Below are positions 53,034-61,957 of a DNA stretch of 64,000 bases, piece by piece. Positions within the stretch are counted from its first letter, which is position 1; each line of letters begins with the position of its first letter. The stretch is from assembly GCA_019751945.1 (NCBI GenBank), contig JAIEMT010000014.1:1-64000 (forward strand), read 5' to 3'. The DNA is from a bacterium. GTDB lineage: Bacteria > Bdellovibrionota > UBA1018. The position numbers and the translations under genes are program-made. Below the pieces are notes generated by a model. The model saw only the letters and a program-made list of their open reading frames with translations. It ran no database searches and was not told where the DNA came from.

Positions 53034-54719
53034 GTGGGGATTCTTCAAAGTAAGTTCAAAACTTTGATTCTGATTTCGCTTCCAGCGCTATTTGCAGCGC
53101 TTGGAGGAATCTATGTTTCCGAGCGTGTTTTTCAAGACGAGAAAGACCTCCAAGAACTCTCTCAGCGCCGGGAGAGTGGTGTCCAAATCCGGGCGCTGAT
53201 GGAATATGTTGTGAGCGTCTTAGAAAGTTCGAAAGCTCAGGGGAGCCAGTCCTACCAAGCTCAGAAGGCTCCGACCGGAGCGGTACTGAACTGGACTGAG
53301 TTTGAGGTCAAAGATGGAGCAGTGGTGGGTGTAAAGCGTTCCTCGTGGAATGCAGATGCTTCAAAAATTGATTCCAAGATTAAAGGGTCTCGCGCGGATT
53401 TCGAAACGGCTTATCTCAAACAAATCCAAGAAAAGCTGATTTTAAAAAATGTGGATAGTTCATTGCTTTCCATTCGCCCGGATTCAGAGAGATCTGCTCA
53501 GTGGATCGCGCAGGCTCAAGTTGTTTCAGGGGGAGTCGTTTTATTTTTGATGGATTCCCAGGAAGTCTTTGCTGGAATGACCCGAATTGGAAATTACTGG
53601 AAGGGCTTGGGTTATCGCGCTTACATGATCGACATCAATGGAAGAGTCTTGGCGCATACCGATCCGCAGTACGTTTTTGGAAGTTTTCCGGAGTCCGCTA
53701 TTTTTACGGATGGGATCCTTCCTGTGTTGCAGAGCTCTAGAATTGCTGGCTCGGGCCGATACGAATCGCTTGACCAGTTCCCCGTAGTAGCAAGTTACGC
53801 CCGGGTCGGAGGTTTTCCCGTAGCCCTGGTCACTGAAAAATTGTCGATGCGCTCTTCCATTTTTCATCGATATTTTCGGGAAGGGCGTTTGAATCGAATC
53901 TCCGTTCTGGCGTTAGGACTTTCTCTCTTACTCATCGCCTTGCTAGGGTGGGTAACCGCTGTGTTGAGACGGTCGGGTGCTGTTCCCGAGGCGTACATCG
54001 ATGCACAGCCCGCACCTCTGTTGCCGCCGCTTCAAACTCTCCCGGTGTTTCGGGAGGTTCCCACGAGTCCGGGGCTTCAGGCTCCGCGAGTTCCTGAGGT
54101 TCATCTCAGTGATCGCTCCGAACGATTGCCTCCGCCGCCTCCTATCCAAGTAGCTTTGGAGAAGAAGCAGGAAATTAAAAATTCCCTTGAGGGACTTCAG
54201 TCCCTTCAAAGAGAGCGAAAACTTTTACTTCAATTCGAAGAAGAAGCCGTACGCTTCCGAGATCCCAAGTCCTTGGCTTCGCGACTCACTGCAATTTCAG
54301 CTGAGCTTTGCCAGAGTCCGACGCTCTTTTTCAAATTCAACGAAACATTGAATTCTGCGGTTTTGGAAGCAGATGCTGGCTTTGCTCCTGGGGATGCCCC
54401 CATGGCGATGAATTTTGTGATCGAACCGGAAGCCTTGGCCGCCGTGATTCACGTCACTCAACAGGGGCAGCTTGCTTCGTTTTCGAATTATGCGCCCCTT
54501 TCTAAGATGCTCATGAAACGTCTCGGTGTAGCGTATTTTGAGGCATGGGCCATGACAGGCTTCGGAAGTTTAGGACGGCAGACGGGACGTCCAAGACTTC
54601 TCGGAGTTCTTGTGATACTTCAAGCCGGCGTCGACAGCGCCGCTCACTTCGCGTCACTCAGTCATATGTTGCGGACTTCAGGCTTGGTCTATGAAAACAC
54701 CCTCCTCTCGGCTCTCTAG
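53034..54719 (+). CDS. membrane sensor with cache-like domain, no known output
   Basis: 561 residues from GTG 53034. An N-terminal membrane helix (TLILISLPALFAALGGIYV), a periplasmic region of about 230 residues with a cache-like pattern (FLMDSQEVFAGMT, YMIDINGRVLAHTDPQYVFG), then a second helix near residue 290. The cytoplasmic part holds a Pro-rich linker and a roughly 180-residue GAF-like domain. I see no histidine kinase, GGDEF, methyl-accepting or HTH domain, so the output is unclear. The gene overlaps alr by 29 bp. There is no ribosome site before the GTG. Confidence 0.75.
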   Translation: MGILQSKFKTLILISLPALFAALGGIYVSERVFQDEKDLQELSQRRESGVQIRALMEYVVSVLESSKAQGSQSYQAQKAPTGAVLNWTEFEVKDGAVVGVKRSSWNADASKIDSKIKGSRADFETAYLKQIQEKLILKNVDSSLLSIRPDSERSAQWIAQAQVVSGGVVLFLMDSQEVFAGMTRIGNYWKGLGYRAYMIDINGRVLAHTDPQYVFGSFPESAIFTDGILPVLQSSRIAGSGRYESLDQFPVVASYARVGGFPVALVTEKLSMRSSIFHRYFREGRLNRISVLALGLSLLLIALLGWVTAVLRRSGAVPEAYIDAQPAPLLPPLQTLPVFREVPTSPGLQAPRVPEVHLSDRSERLPPPPPIQVALEKKQEIKNSLEGLQSLQRERKLLLQFEEEAVRFRDPKSLASRLTAISAELCQSPTLFFKFNETLNSAVLEADAGFAPGDAPMAMNFVIEPEALAAVIHVTQQGQLASFSNYAPLSKMLMKRLGVAYFEAWAMTGFGSLGRQTGRPRLLGVLVILQAGVDSAAHFASLSHMLRTSGLVYENTLLSAL

Positions 54720-55872
54720 ACTTCTCAAGAATAAATCGGATGCGAGCGCTCACGAGCGTATTCGGGCTCAGCTGGAGGCGTCTTCTCTAGTTTCCAATTT
54801 TCGTGTGATTCAAAAACTTTCTCCAGGCCTGGACGTCCTTCCGATGTTGAAGGCAGAAGCCTACGGACATGGAGCCGTTTGGGCCGCTCGAAATCTAGTC
54901 GCGGAGTCAGGTTTGGATGGTTTCGGAGTGGCGACCCTCGAAGAGGGGCGCCAGCTCCGAGAAGAGCTGGGTAGTCGGGCCAGAAGAATTCGTTTGGTTG
55001 TATTTTCAGGAGCCGCGCATTGGAGCGAAGAAAAAGGTCAGTTTTGCGAAAAGTTCGGACTTACTCCGGTGATTGCGTCCCAGGAAGATTGGGACCGGTT
55101 TTTCTCCCAAGGCTGGCCCTCCCGAATTCCTTACGAATTGAAATTCAACACGGGTATGAATCGTTTAGGAATTCATCCTGGGCAAGCGCGGCGAATAGTT
55201 CGGCAGCTTGCATCGCTTTCAAGTGAATGGCACCCCCAAGGAGTTTTTTCTCACCTCGCTTCGGGTGAGGATCCAGATTGCTCGCTCAGTCGGACTCAGA
55301 TGGAACGATTCTTAAATGTCCGCAGCGAGTTTGAAGAAACCTTAGGGCAGGTTCGATTTCACCTAGGAAATAGCGCTGCCATTTGGAATGCGCAGAAGTG
55401 GCGGCTTCGAGATCTCACCGATTTGGTTCGTCCCGGAATTTCTCTGTATGGAGTTCCCCCGTGGAAATCTGCTCCTGCAAAAGGCCTGCAGCCAGTAATG
55501 ACATTAGAGGCCAAAGTTATTTCGATTTTCCAACTCAAGGCAGGAGAGTCGGTGGGTTACGGGGGACGTTTTCGGGTGAGCTCGAATACTTCTGCCCGAA
55601 TCGCGACTCTCGCTGGGGGCTACGCCGACGGGATTCATCGAGGGCTCTATGAAAAGGGCAGTGTTTGGTTAGGTGGTCGATTGAATCGATTTGCCGGAAT
55701 TATCAGTATGGATCTGAGTTCCATTGAATGCCCGCCACAGGCTCAGGTAGGGGATTGGGCGCAGATTTTGGGTCCTCATATTGACATTTGGGAACAGTCC
55801 GCAAAGATCGGGTCAGTGCCGTATGAGCTTTTGACTTCTGTCTCTTCCAGGGTACAAAGAGACTATGTCTAA
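54691..55872 (+). CDS. alr: alanine racemase
   Basis: 393 residues. PLP lysine Lys54 in PMLKAEAYGHG, where the family usually has KANAYGHG (Asn to Glu change here), the substrate-binding NTGMNRLGI, and the catalytic Tyr in VGYGGRF. It converts L-Ala to D-Ala for peptidoglycan. It overlaps the sensor gene upstream by 29 bp and the ABC ATPase downstream by eight bp, so all three are co-translated. The start ATG has a modest AGG site. Confidence 0.95.
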   Translation: MKTPSSRLSRLLKNKSDASAHERIRAQLEASSLVSNFRVIQKLSPGLDVLPMLKAEAYGHGAVWAARNLVAESGLDGFGVATLEEGRQLREELGSRARRIRLVVFSGAAHWSEEKGQFCEKFGLTPVIASQEDWDRFFSQGWPSRIPYELKFNTGMNRLGIHPGQARRIVRQLASLSSEWHPQGVFSHLASGEDPDCSLSRTQMERFLNVRSEFEETLGQVRFHLGNSAAIWNAQKWRLRDLTDLVRPGISLYGVPPWKSAPAKGLQPVMTLEAKVISIFQLKAGESVGYGGRFRVSSNTSARIATLAGGYADGIHRGLYEKGSVWLGGRLNRFAGIISMDLSSIECPPQAQVGDWAQILGPHIDIWEQSAKIGSVPYELLTSVSSRVQRDYV

Positions 55873-56641
55873 ATCTGCGGAAGCAGCCATTCGCCTCATC
55901 GATGTTCACAAAGCGTTTCGAGGCGGGCGCGACAAAGTTCTGAAGGGTGTGAACATCGAATTTCCCCGTGGAAAGCTGACCTATATATTAGGGCCGTCAG
56001 GTTCTGGAAAATCCGTCATGCTGAAACACGTTTTGGGACTCCTGAAGCCCGATGCGGGAGAAGTTTGGATAGAAGAAAAAGATATTTCCGTGCTGAAGGG
56101 TGCAGAGCTGGCAGAGCACCGAATGTCTTTCGGAATGCTTTTTCAAAACGCCGCACTCTTTGATGACATGACCATTTTTGAAAACGTGGCGTTTCCACTT
56201 CGGGAGCACACCGATTTTTCCGAATCTAAAATCAAACAGGCTGTTGAGCGGGTTTTGGGTCTCTTAGAAATGCCCGGCGGTCATGACAAATTTCCGAACG
56301 AACTTTCGGGCGGGATGAGAAAGCGAGTGGGTCTGGCGCGCGCGATCATTCGCGAACCTAAAATTCTTCTCTACGATGAGCCGACTACTGGACTCGATCC
56401 CGTCACTCGGACGACGGTCGACGACATGATTGCTAAACTGAAGCAGGAGCTAAAACTGACATCGATTGTCATTAGTCACGATATTCCTTCGGCTTTGCTC
56501 CTAGCGGATCGGATTGCCTTTCTCTATCAGGGAAACATTGTTTTTTGGGGTACTCCCGCTGAGTTTCGCAAATCGAAACACGAGGCCATTTCCCGATTTC
56601 TTGCTGCCGAGCAGCGAACGGTTGACGCACTTCAAGGATAA
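55865..56641 (+). CDS. ABC transporter ATPase, MlaF-like
   Basis: 258 residues. Walker A GPSGSGKSVML, Q-loop FGMLFQNAALFDDMT, signature LSGGMRKRVGLARAI, Walker B ILLYDEPTTGLDPVT. The QNAALFDDMTIFENVAFPLRE stretch is typical of MlaF/Ttg2A, ATPases of the Mce-type phospholipid transport system at the inner membrane. No MlaE, MlaD, MlaC or MlaB gene is next to it in this window, so its permease must be elsewhere or the assignment is to a relative. It overlaps alr by eight bp and is followed by the GYF_2-like gene after 25 bp. Confidence 0.88.
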   Translation: MSKSAEAAIRLIDVHKAFRGGRDKVLKGVNIEFPRGKLTYILGPSGSGKSVMLKHVLGLLKPDAGEVWIEEKDISVLKGAELAEHRMSFGMLFQNAALFDDMTIFENVAFPLREHTDFSESKIKQAVERVLGLLEMPGGHDKFPNELSGGMRKRVGLARAIIREPKILLYDEPTTGLDPVTRTTVDDMIAKLKQELKLTSIVISHDIPSALLLADRIAFLYQGNIVFWGTPAEFRKSKHEAISRFLAAEQRTVDALQG

Positions 56642-56666
56642 TTGTTATCTTTAGTTGTAAGCAGGC

Positions 56667-57317
56667 ATGGCTAAAGAAAAAGTGGCAGGCACAGAGTCTT
56701 CAGAAAATCTCTGGCTCATTCGGACCAACCGAAATGTGATTGCTGGCCCTTACTCACAAGAACAAGTTCAAGAGCTTGTCACTCAACGCCAACTCACTTT
56801 GCAAGATGAGATTTGTCCAGCCAATGGCTATTGGATGTATTTGCACGAGCGAGAAGAGGTTCAAAAGGTTTTGGGAGTAGCAGTTCCTCGCCTCATGAAT
56901 TCTTCGGAAGAAGAAATCACCGAAACGGAAACGCAGACAGAGACTCAAACCGAGATCATTGAACCTTCTGCAGAAGTTTTGGGCGATGGCGGCACCACCG
57001 TTTTTATGCCCGGGACGGGCGCGGTCAAAGGACTGGTTCCCATCATCGAAGAAACACTTCCCGAAGCAAGTGAATCCGTTGCAATGAATCTGGAAGAAGA
57101 TGCTGGAGCCGGTGAAATCAAGAAAGCAGTGGATCGAGGGGCTCGTGCCGCGGCTCGAGCAAAAGCCAAGATCTCCCGCCCTTCGTCACAAGAGATTGAA
57201 GGACGCACTTTCGTCATCTCAGCGATTGAGAAGCCTTCCTACTTAAAGATGTTTACGATTGCTCTCGTGGTGGTTACGGTTTTTTCGCTGATCGCGATTT
57301 TCGTAATGCTGAACTAA
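56667..57317 (+). CDS. GYF_2-like protein with C-terminal membrane anchor
   Basis: 216 residues. The first 60 residues read WLIRTNRNVIAGPYSQEQVQ and DEICPANGYWMYLHE, the GYF_2 pattern. A Glu/Thr-rich spacer follows, then a basic helix, and a single membrane helix at the C-terminus (FTIALVVVTVFSLIAIFVML). GYF_2 domains are thought to bind peptides or membrane proteins. The start is ATG with AAGCAGG. Probably last gene of the operon 53034-57317; it ends six bp from the convergent GNAT gene. Confidence 0.75.
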   Translation: MAKEKVAGTESSENLWLIRTNRNVIAGPYSQEQVQELVTQRQLTLQDEICPANGYWMYLHEREEVQKVLGVAVPRLMNSSEEEITETETQTETQTEIIEPSAEVLGDGGTTVFMPGTGAVKGLVPIIEETLPEASESVAMNLEEDAGAGEIKKAVDRGARAAARAKAKISRPSSQEIEGRTFVISAIEKPSYLKMFTIALVVVTVFSLIAIFVMLN

Positions 57318-57322
57318 CGCCC

Positions 57323-57820
57323 TTAAGAATCTAGCGAACGTTTCATTTCAATATTGCTGCGTTTGTAGTCCGGATGATTTCCAAGGCGCACGACTTCGAA
57401 TTGATGTTTACGATAAAGCTTGATCGCCGATTCTAAAATCGTATTCGAGAGCAACATCACTTCGTTGCCACCCTGCGATTTTCCCCAAGAGATTGCCGCA
57501 TCCATTAGGAGGTCTCCATAACCTTTACCGCGCATCTCGGGTGCCACAGCCATTTTGGCGAGCTCGAAACAACCTGTCGGTCCATGGGGAACCATGGCAC
57601 AAGTGCCAACGGCGTGATCGTTCTCAAGCACAAAGAAGATTTCTCCGCCGACGCCCAAAATCGTCTCTTCAAGGCGCTCGAGTTGCGCCACATCGGCTTC
57701 TTCGATTTCAAAGTATTTTTCGATCCACTCCCGATTCAGGCTGATGAAAGCCGAACGATAAGCGGCATTGTAAGTAATGATTCGAACCCGGGGGTAGCTT
57801 TGCAGACCGTAGGCGCGCAT
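57323..57820 (-). CDS. GNAT family N-acetyltransferase
   Basis: 165 residues. The acetyl-CoA-binding segment FELAKMAVAPEMRGKGYGDLLM is clear (motif A with RGKGYG), followed by a C-terminal beta strand and RKHQFEVV. It transfers an acetyl group from acetyl-CoA to an amine; the substrate cannot be told. ATG start at 57820 with an AAGGAGCATC-type site. Probably monocistronic; 43 bp from dciA in the same direction. Confidence 0.88.
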   Translation of the reverse strand: MRAYGLQSYPRVRIITYNAAYRSAFISLNREWIEKYFEIEEADVAQLERLEETILGVGGEIFFVLENDHAVGTCAMVPHGPTGCFELAKMAVAPEMRGKGYGDLLMDAAISWGKSQGGNEVMLLSNTILESAIKLYRKHQFEVVRLGNHPDYKRSNIEMKRSLDS

Positions 57821-57863
57821 AGATGCTCCTTATTGACGCAATGCAATATATCTGATCAGAGGG

Positions 57864-58172
57864 TTATTGTCGATCGACTAAAAACAGGTCTGATATAGGA
57901 GGGTTGGAGCTGTTTTCGTCCTTCTGAGCCGAGTTGAGTCGGTCGAGGATCTGTTTCTTTCTATAATGAAGCTCAGACTTCCAGATGGGGTGGTCGACCT
58001 CAATCCAGAGAACTCCCTCCTGAACCCGAAGGGCACGCGTATGCTTTGCAATGGCAGGGCCCACTGCTTTTTCCCAGAGGGAGAGCGCGCCCGCTTCGAC
58101 GATCCGTTTGCTGAGCTTCGGATACTTCGATTGGACCAGTCTTAAAATCTCGGAGAGCGAATCAAAAGGCAC
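57864..58172 (-). CDS. DciA-like (DUF721) protein
   Basis: 102 residues. The core ALSLWEKAVGPAIAKHTRALRVQEGVLWIEVDHP is reduced here to LWEKAVGPAIAKHTRAL and LWIEVDHPIWKSEL, the DUF721 pattern. In many bacteria DciA helps load the replicative helicase DnaB; that role is taken from the family and not shown here. It is divergent from lptE with 57 bp between start codons. Confidence 0.8.
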   Translation of the reverse strand: MPFDSLSEILRLVQSKYPKLSKRIVEAGALSLWEKAVGPAIAKHTRALRVQEGVLWIEVDHPIWKSELHYRKKQILDRLNSAQKDENSSNPPISDLFLVDRQ

Positions 58173-58213
58173 GCGTCACCTTACCAAAAATTTTCGGATT
58201 TTGAGTTGAGAAA

Positions 58214-58227
58214 GTAGGGGTGCCTAC
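58214..58227 (+). promoter_or_regulatory. possible hairpin over the lptE ribosome site
   Basis: GTAGG (58214-58218), loop GGTG, CCTAC (58223-58227). The stem includes part of the AGGGG ribosome site and ends two bases before the ATG at 58230, so it could weakly limit translation of lptE. Five base pairs only; could be chance. Confidence 0.25.
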
Positions 58228-58229
58228 GT

Positions 58230-58865
58230 ATGACTAAAGGACTCATGCGCGGGGTTTCATTTTTATTCTTCATTAGTGTAGCAGCGGCAGGTTTGACTTC
58301 CTGCAGCGGCTATCGCTTTCAGAGCTCTAAAGATCCGCTCATTGCGAAGCAAGGGGTGCGACGCGTCTATGTAGCGCCGTTGGTGAACGATACTTACAAA
58401 GTCGGAATTGAAAATCTGGTCTACAACCATCTCGTAAAAATTATTGCGGCGGGTGGCCAAGTGGAGTTGGTCAGTAGTCCTCAAGCTGCCGACGCAGTTT
58501 TAACCGGATTGATTACACGGGCCGAGTATGGCTCCTCTGCTTCCAACTTGGCGAACGCGCTGTATCCTTCGAAGCTTTTACCTCGATTGGCGGGTCCCGG
58601 AGATCGCAGTATCTCGACGGAGTATATTGCTTCTTTGAGCTGCCAATTTACTTTAGAGCGTCGAGTCGTTACGAAAGCCGACGAAAAGAAAGTTTTGTGG
58701 CAGGGCGGCTTTGGTCGATCCAAACCCTTTCCGGGCAATAACCGTTTAGATGTTTTCGGGACGACTTCTGCTCTGATCAACGAAAGCGAATTTGAAAGAA
58801 CGCTCTCCGTCATCGCTGAAAGTATGATGGGCGACCTCCATGAATCTATGTTAGCCATGTTCTAG
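58230..58865 (+). CDS. lptE: LPS-assembly lipoprotein LptE
   Basis: 211 residues with a lipobox LTSC at about residue 26, followed by SGYRFQSSKD, the usual LptE start after the lipidated Cys (CGYRF). The small alpha/beta domain has VRRVYVAPLVNDTYKVGIEN. LptE plugs LptD and helps insert LPS into the outer membrane. The gene order lptE-holA is the same as in E. coli, which supports the name. It is ten bases upstream of holA. Confidence 0.88.
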   Translation: MTKGLMRGVSFLFFISVAAAGLTSCSGYRFQSSKDPLIAKQGVRRVYVAPLVNDTYKVGIENLVYNHLVKIIAAGGQVELVSSPQAADAVLTGLITRAEYGSSASNLANALYPSKLLPRLAGPGDRSISTEYIASLSCQFTLERRVVTKADEKKVLWQGGFGRSKPFPGNNRLDVFGTTSALINESEFERTLSVIAESMMGDLHESMLAMF

Positions 58866-58874
58866 AGGAAATCT

Positions 58875-59867
58875 GTGCCTAAACTTGAACCTAAAATCAT
58901 TCAGCGTGAGCTCGAAGTCGGGGATCTGTGGCCGGTCTACTGGGTCTATGGTCCGGAGCAAATGAAGGCTCGCGAGTTGCTTCAAAGAGTTCGCAGTACA
59001 ATGGCCAGCTTGCGTCAGCCGTCTGAGAGCAATCAGTTTTCTGAAGAAATTTATTACGGCTCCGAGGTTTCAACGCCGGGGCTTGTGGATTCTGCGCGAA
59101 ATCTCAGTTTAGGGGGCGGACCCAAGCTTATTATTGTGAAGGAAGCCCACGCGCTGAAAGATCAAGACGGACTTGCTGAACTCTTAGGTCCGAAGATGAG
59201 AAAAGAAGAAGTTCAAAACGTCTGCGTTTTCATCGCGAAGGATTTGGATGCTCGAAAAAAATTTTCAAAGCTTCTGATTGAAAAAACGGCAGTGGTGCCT
59301 TGCGATGCGGTTCCCGAACGGGATCGCGAAGCGTGGGTGCAATATTTAGGAAAGCGTCGCGGACAAACCCTGTCAGGCCCATTTGTGGCTTGGCTCTGTT
59401 CGATGGATCCGTGGAATCTCGATATCGTTGACCAAGAAATTCAAAAGCAGGCGCTGGTAGCTTCGACTGAAGAAGGTCAAGACATGCAGTGGGACTCCAA
59501 AGGAATTGCTGGCGATCAGTTGGGTGATGCCATGATTCAGTCCTTCTTCAATCGTGAGAAAGCCCAAAGCTTAAAACTGGTGCGACAGCTGGCTCACTCG
59601 CCTGAACACAGCATTCCGTTGGTGGGGTTGTTGGGTTGGAATCTTCGCTATTTGGGAATTTTGACTTCCGATAAAACGGGGGCTGCTAAGAAAATTAAAC
59701 TGAATCCCTATGCCGCTTCTCGATTACAGGCTTGGAGTGGACGCTGGAAATTTGAGGAGGTTCTACGTGCTCAGGAAGCCCTCTGCGAGTTGGACTTCGG
59801 CACAAAGCAAACGGGTCTCGATCCCGTTGGACTTTGGACTCAATTCCTCACAACCAGTCTGAATTAA
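58875..59867 (+). CDS. holA: DNA polymerase III subunit delta
   Basis: 330 residues from a GTG start, with GAGG before it. The N-terminal AAA+-like region has VYWVYGPEQMKARELLQ, then LIIVKEAHALKD, and the C-terminal helical part has QDMQWDSKGIAGDQLGDAMIQ reduced here to GDAMIQSFFNREKAQSL. The delta subunit opens the sliding clamp in the clamp loader. It follows lptE as in E. coli. Its stop lies three bases from the rpsT stop on the other strand. Confidence 0.92.
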   Translation: MPKLEPKIIQRELEVGDLWPVYWVYGPEQMKARELLQRVRSTMASLRQPSESNQFSEEIYYGSEVSTPGLVDSARNLSLGGGPKLIIVKEAHALKDQDGLAELLGPKMRKEEVQNVCVFIAKDLDARKKFSKLLIEKTAVVPCDAVPERDREAWVQYLGKRRGQTLSGPFVAWLCSMDPWNLDIVDQEIQKQALVASTEEGQDMQWDSKGIAGDQLGDAMIQSFFNREKAQSLKLVRQLAHSPEHSIPLVGLLGWNLRYLGILTSDKTGAAKKIKLNPYAASRLQAWSGRWKFEEVLRAQEALCELDFGTKQTGLDPVGLWTQFLTTSLN

Positions 59868-59869
59868 AA

Positions 59870-60157
59870 TTACTTCGAAGCAGAGAGCAAAGTCGGCAAC
59901 GTCTTCTTCGCCAAGTGCGTGAGACGGCTAATCTTGCGAGCGGCTCGGCGCTTCGGTACCGCACCCTTGCTAGCAGCTTTAGAAAGAGTCTTGATGGCAG
60001 CAGCGAAAGCATCCTTCGCCTTAGCAGCATCCTTCGCCTTCACAGCGGCGATCGCATTTCGAAGAGCGGTCTTAGCAGCACTGCGATGAACCGAGTTGCG
60101 AGACTGATTGACGAGCGCAACCTTTGCGCGCTTGGTTGCTTTACGGGTATTAGCCAT
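59870..60157 (-). CDS. rpsT: 30S ribosomal protein S20
   Basis: 95 residues from ATG 60157, with AAGGAGTCC before it; the frame extends upstream but that part is not S20. The sequence is basic and helical, starting ANTRKATKRAKVALVNQ, with NSVHRSAAKTALRNAI. S20 binds the 5' domain of 16S rRNA. It converges with holA and diverges from hldD, with 106 bp between their starts. Confidence 0.95.
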   Translation of the reverse strand: MANTRKATKRAKVALVNQSRNSVHRSAAKTALRNAIAAVKAKDAAKAKDAFAAAIKTLSKAASKGAVPKRRAARKISRLTHLAKKTLPTLLSASK

Positions 60158-60263
60158 TAAAAGGACTCCTTGTAGGTCGGCAGAAATACCCAAAAAGGAC
60201 TTAAAATTCAATCGAAAAGACCAACCGTTGCAATCGTCCTTAGGCCCCGGTAGATTGGCTGCC

Positions 60264-61241
60264 ATGGCACCTTCTCAACCCCAATCCTCGGTCTTGGTTA
60301 CCGGCGCGGCGGGCTTTATTGGCTCCCGTATCGTGGAGAGCTGCAATGAACGCGGGATTCCCGTTATCTCCGTGGATAAGCTGGCCTTTTTCGGAACCCG
60401 AAGTGAGCATCAGGGGGTTCAATTCTGCCAAACAGTCGACTTTGAAAGCCTCTTCCCCTGGTTAGAGGCTGAGAAACCCCATATCAGCTCCATTGTTCAC
60501 ATGGGCGCCTGTACAGATACCTTTGAGCTCAATGAAGCCTATTTAAAAAAGGTCAATTTGGACTTCTCTCAGCAGCTTTGGAATTATGCGACAGAGAAGC
60601 AGATCCCCATGGTTTACGCCAGTAGTGCAGCGACCTATGGGGAAGGGGAGCTGGGGTACGACGATGACGAGGGCTTGATCCCACGTTTGAAGCCGTTGAA
60701 CCCTTATGGGGAATCCAAACGCCTTTTTGATCTCTGGGTTTTGGAACAAGAAAAGAAAAAGCTCACACCCCCGAACTGGGCGGGATTCAAATTTTTCAAC
60801 GTTTATGGATTTGGCGAGCGTCACAAGGGTCGGATGGCGAGTGTGGTGTTGCATGCCTTTGATCAAATCCGAAAAGACGGCAAAGTAAAACTCTTCCGCA
60901 GCCACAACCCGAAGTTTGAAGACGGCTACCAATGCCGAGATTTCATTTCGGTGAGCGATGTCGTGAATGTCTTGGAGTTTGCTATCGAGCGCCCCATTCG
61001 TCGCGGTATTTACAACTTAGGTACTGGGAAGGCTCGGCCGTTTGTAGACCTGGTGCACGCGGTTTTCAAAACACTCGGGCAGGAGTCGCATATCGAGTAC
61101 ATCGATACACCTGCGGCGCTTCGCGAGCGTTACCAATACTTCACCGAAGCCAAGATGGATCGCCTGAAACAAGCGGGTTATTCCGAAAACTTCCTGTCTC
61201 TCGAGGCGGGGGTAGAGGAGTACGTTCGTCGTCTGTTGTAG
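60264..61241 (+). CDS. hldD: ADP-L-glycero-D-manno-heptose 6-epimerase
   Basis: 325 residues from ATG 60264; the open frame runs upstream over the rpsT start and was rejected. NAD-binding VTGAAGFIGSRIVE, the active-site NPYGESKRLFD (Tyr and Lys), and the family-specific FFNVYGFGERHKGRMASV. It makes the heptose donor for LPS inner core. It is a short-chain dehydrogenase type epimerase with a visible AlaAsp-type substrate pocket sequence GACTDTFE. The ribosome site is weak. Confidence 0.95.
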   Translation: MAPSQPQSSVLVTGAAGFIGSRIVESCNERGIPVISVDKLAFFGTRSEHQGVQFCQTVDFESLFPWLEAEKPHISSIVHMGACTDTFELNEAYLKKVNLDFSQQLWNYATEKQIPMVYASSAATYGEGELGYDDDEGLIPRLKPLNPYGESKRLFDLWVLEQEKKKLTPPNWAGFKFFNVYGFGERHKGRMASVVLHAFDQIRKDGKVKLFRSHNPKFEDGYQCRDFISVSDVVNVLEFAIERPIRRGIYNLGTGKARPFVDLVHAVFKTLGQESHIEYIDTPAALRERYQYFTEAKMDRLKQAGYSENFLSLEAGVEEYVRRLL

Positions 61242-61247
61242 TAGTAA

Positions 61248-61934
61248 TTAGGTCTTAAGTGAAAATGGCGTGAAGTTGGTTCCGACGTCGTAGTAGTCTT
61301 CGCTCTCCACCTTCTTCAGAAACTTCACTACTCGATAGGTCACCGGTGTCAGCACGGTTTCCCAAAGTACTTTGGCACAATAATTTGAAACCATGACCTT
61401 GATGACGAGCTCAGTGGGCCAAGTTCCCAAGAATGCCAACGGGTAAAAAACGATGGAATCCAGGAACTCGCCGACAATGGTCGAGCCAATGGTTCGCGCC
61501 CAAAGATGTTTACCTTTGGTTACAACTTTCATTCTTGCCAGTACGTAAGAATTGGCGAATTCGCCGATGAAGAAAGCCAGTAACGAAGCAAAGACGATTC
61601 GCGGTGTTTGTCCGAAAATTTGGCGGTAAGTTTCTTGCTGTGTCCAACCCGGGGCTGGAGGCAAGGTTACTATTACCCAGCTGACAAACGAAGCAAAGGC
61701 CAGGGCAGCAAAACCAGCCCACACCACTCGTCTTGCGCGGGCATAGCCATAGACTTCTGTCAGGACATCGCCAAACACATAACTAATCGGAAAAAATAAA
61801 GTGCCGGCGCCGAACGTAATTCCCCACAGGTGACTGACCTTCTGAACGCCAATGATGTTCGAGCAAAGCAGAACTGTTACGAACCCTGCCATAACGAGGT
61901 CGAAGTATTTATAAGTTCGGGGTTGCTTGCCCAT
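61248..61934 (-). CDS. queuosine precursor transporter YhhQ
   Basis: 228 residues from ATG 61934 with AAGG before it; a GTG at 61943 is the alternative. Six to seven membrane helices with the DUF165 hallmarks FFPISYVFGDVLTEVYGYARARRV and IGSTIVGEFLDSIVFYPLAFLG. It takes up preQ0 or preQ1 for queuosine synthesis. With queF at 8571 the cell can use scavenged precursor. It is divergent from the small gene at 61958. Confidence 0.93.
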   Translation of the reverse strand: MGKQPRTYKYFDLVMAGFVTVLLCSNIIGVQKVSHLWGITFGAGTLFFPISYVFGDVLTEVYGYARARRVVWAGFAALAFASFVSWVIVTLPPAPGWTQQETYRQIFGQTPRIVFASLLAFFIGEFANSYVLARMKVVTKGKHLWARTIGSTIVGEFLDSIVFYPLAFLGTWPTELVIKVMVSNYCAKVLWETVLTPVTYRVVKFLKKVESEDYYDVGTNFTPFSLKT

Positions 61935-61957
61935 TCGGGGCACCTTAACATGGCCGA

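Noticed and set aside
60108-60263. Longer start for hldD
   Set aside because: It would extend over the rpsT start and its leader on the other strand; the NAD-binding sequence begins shortly after ATG 60264.
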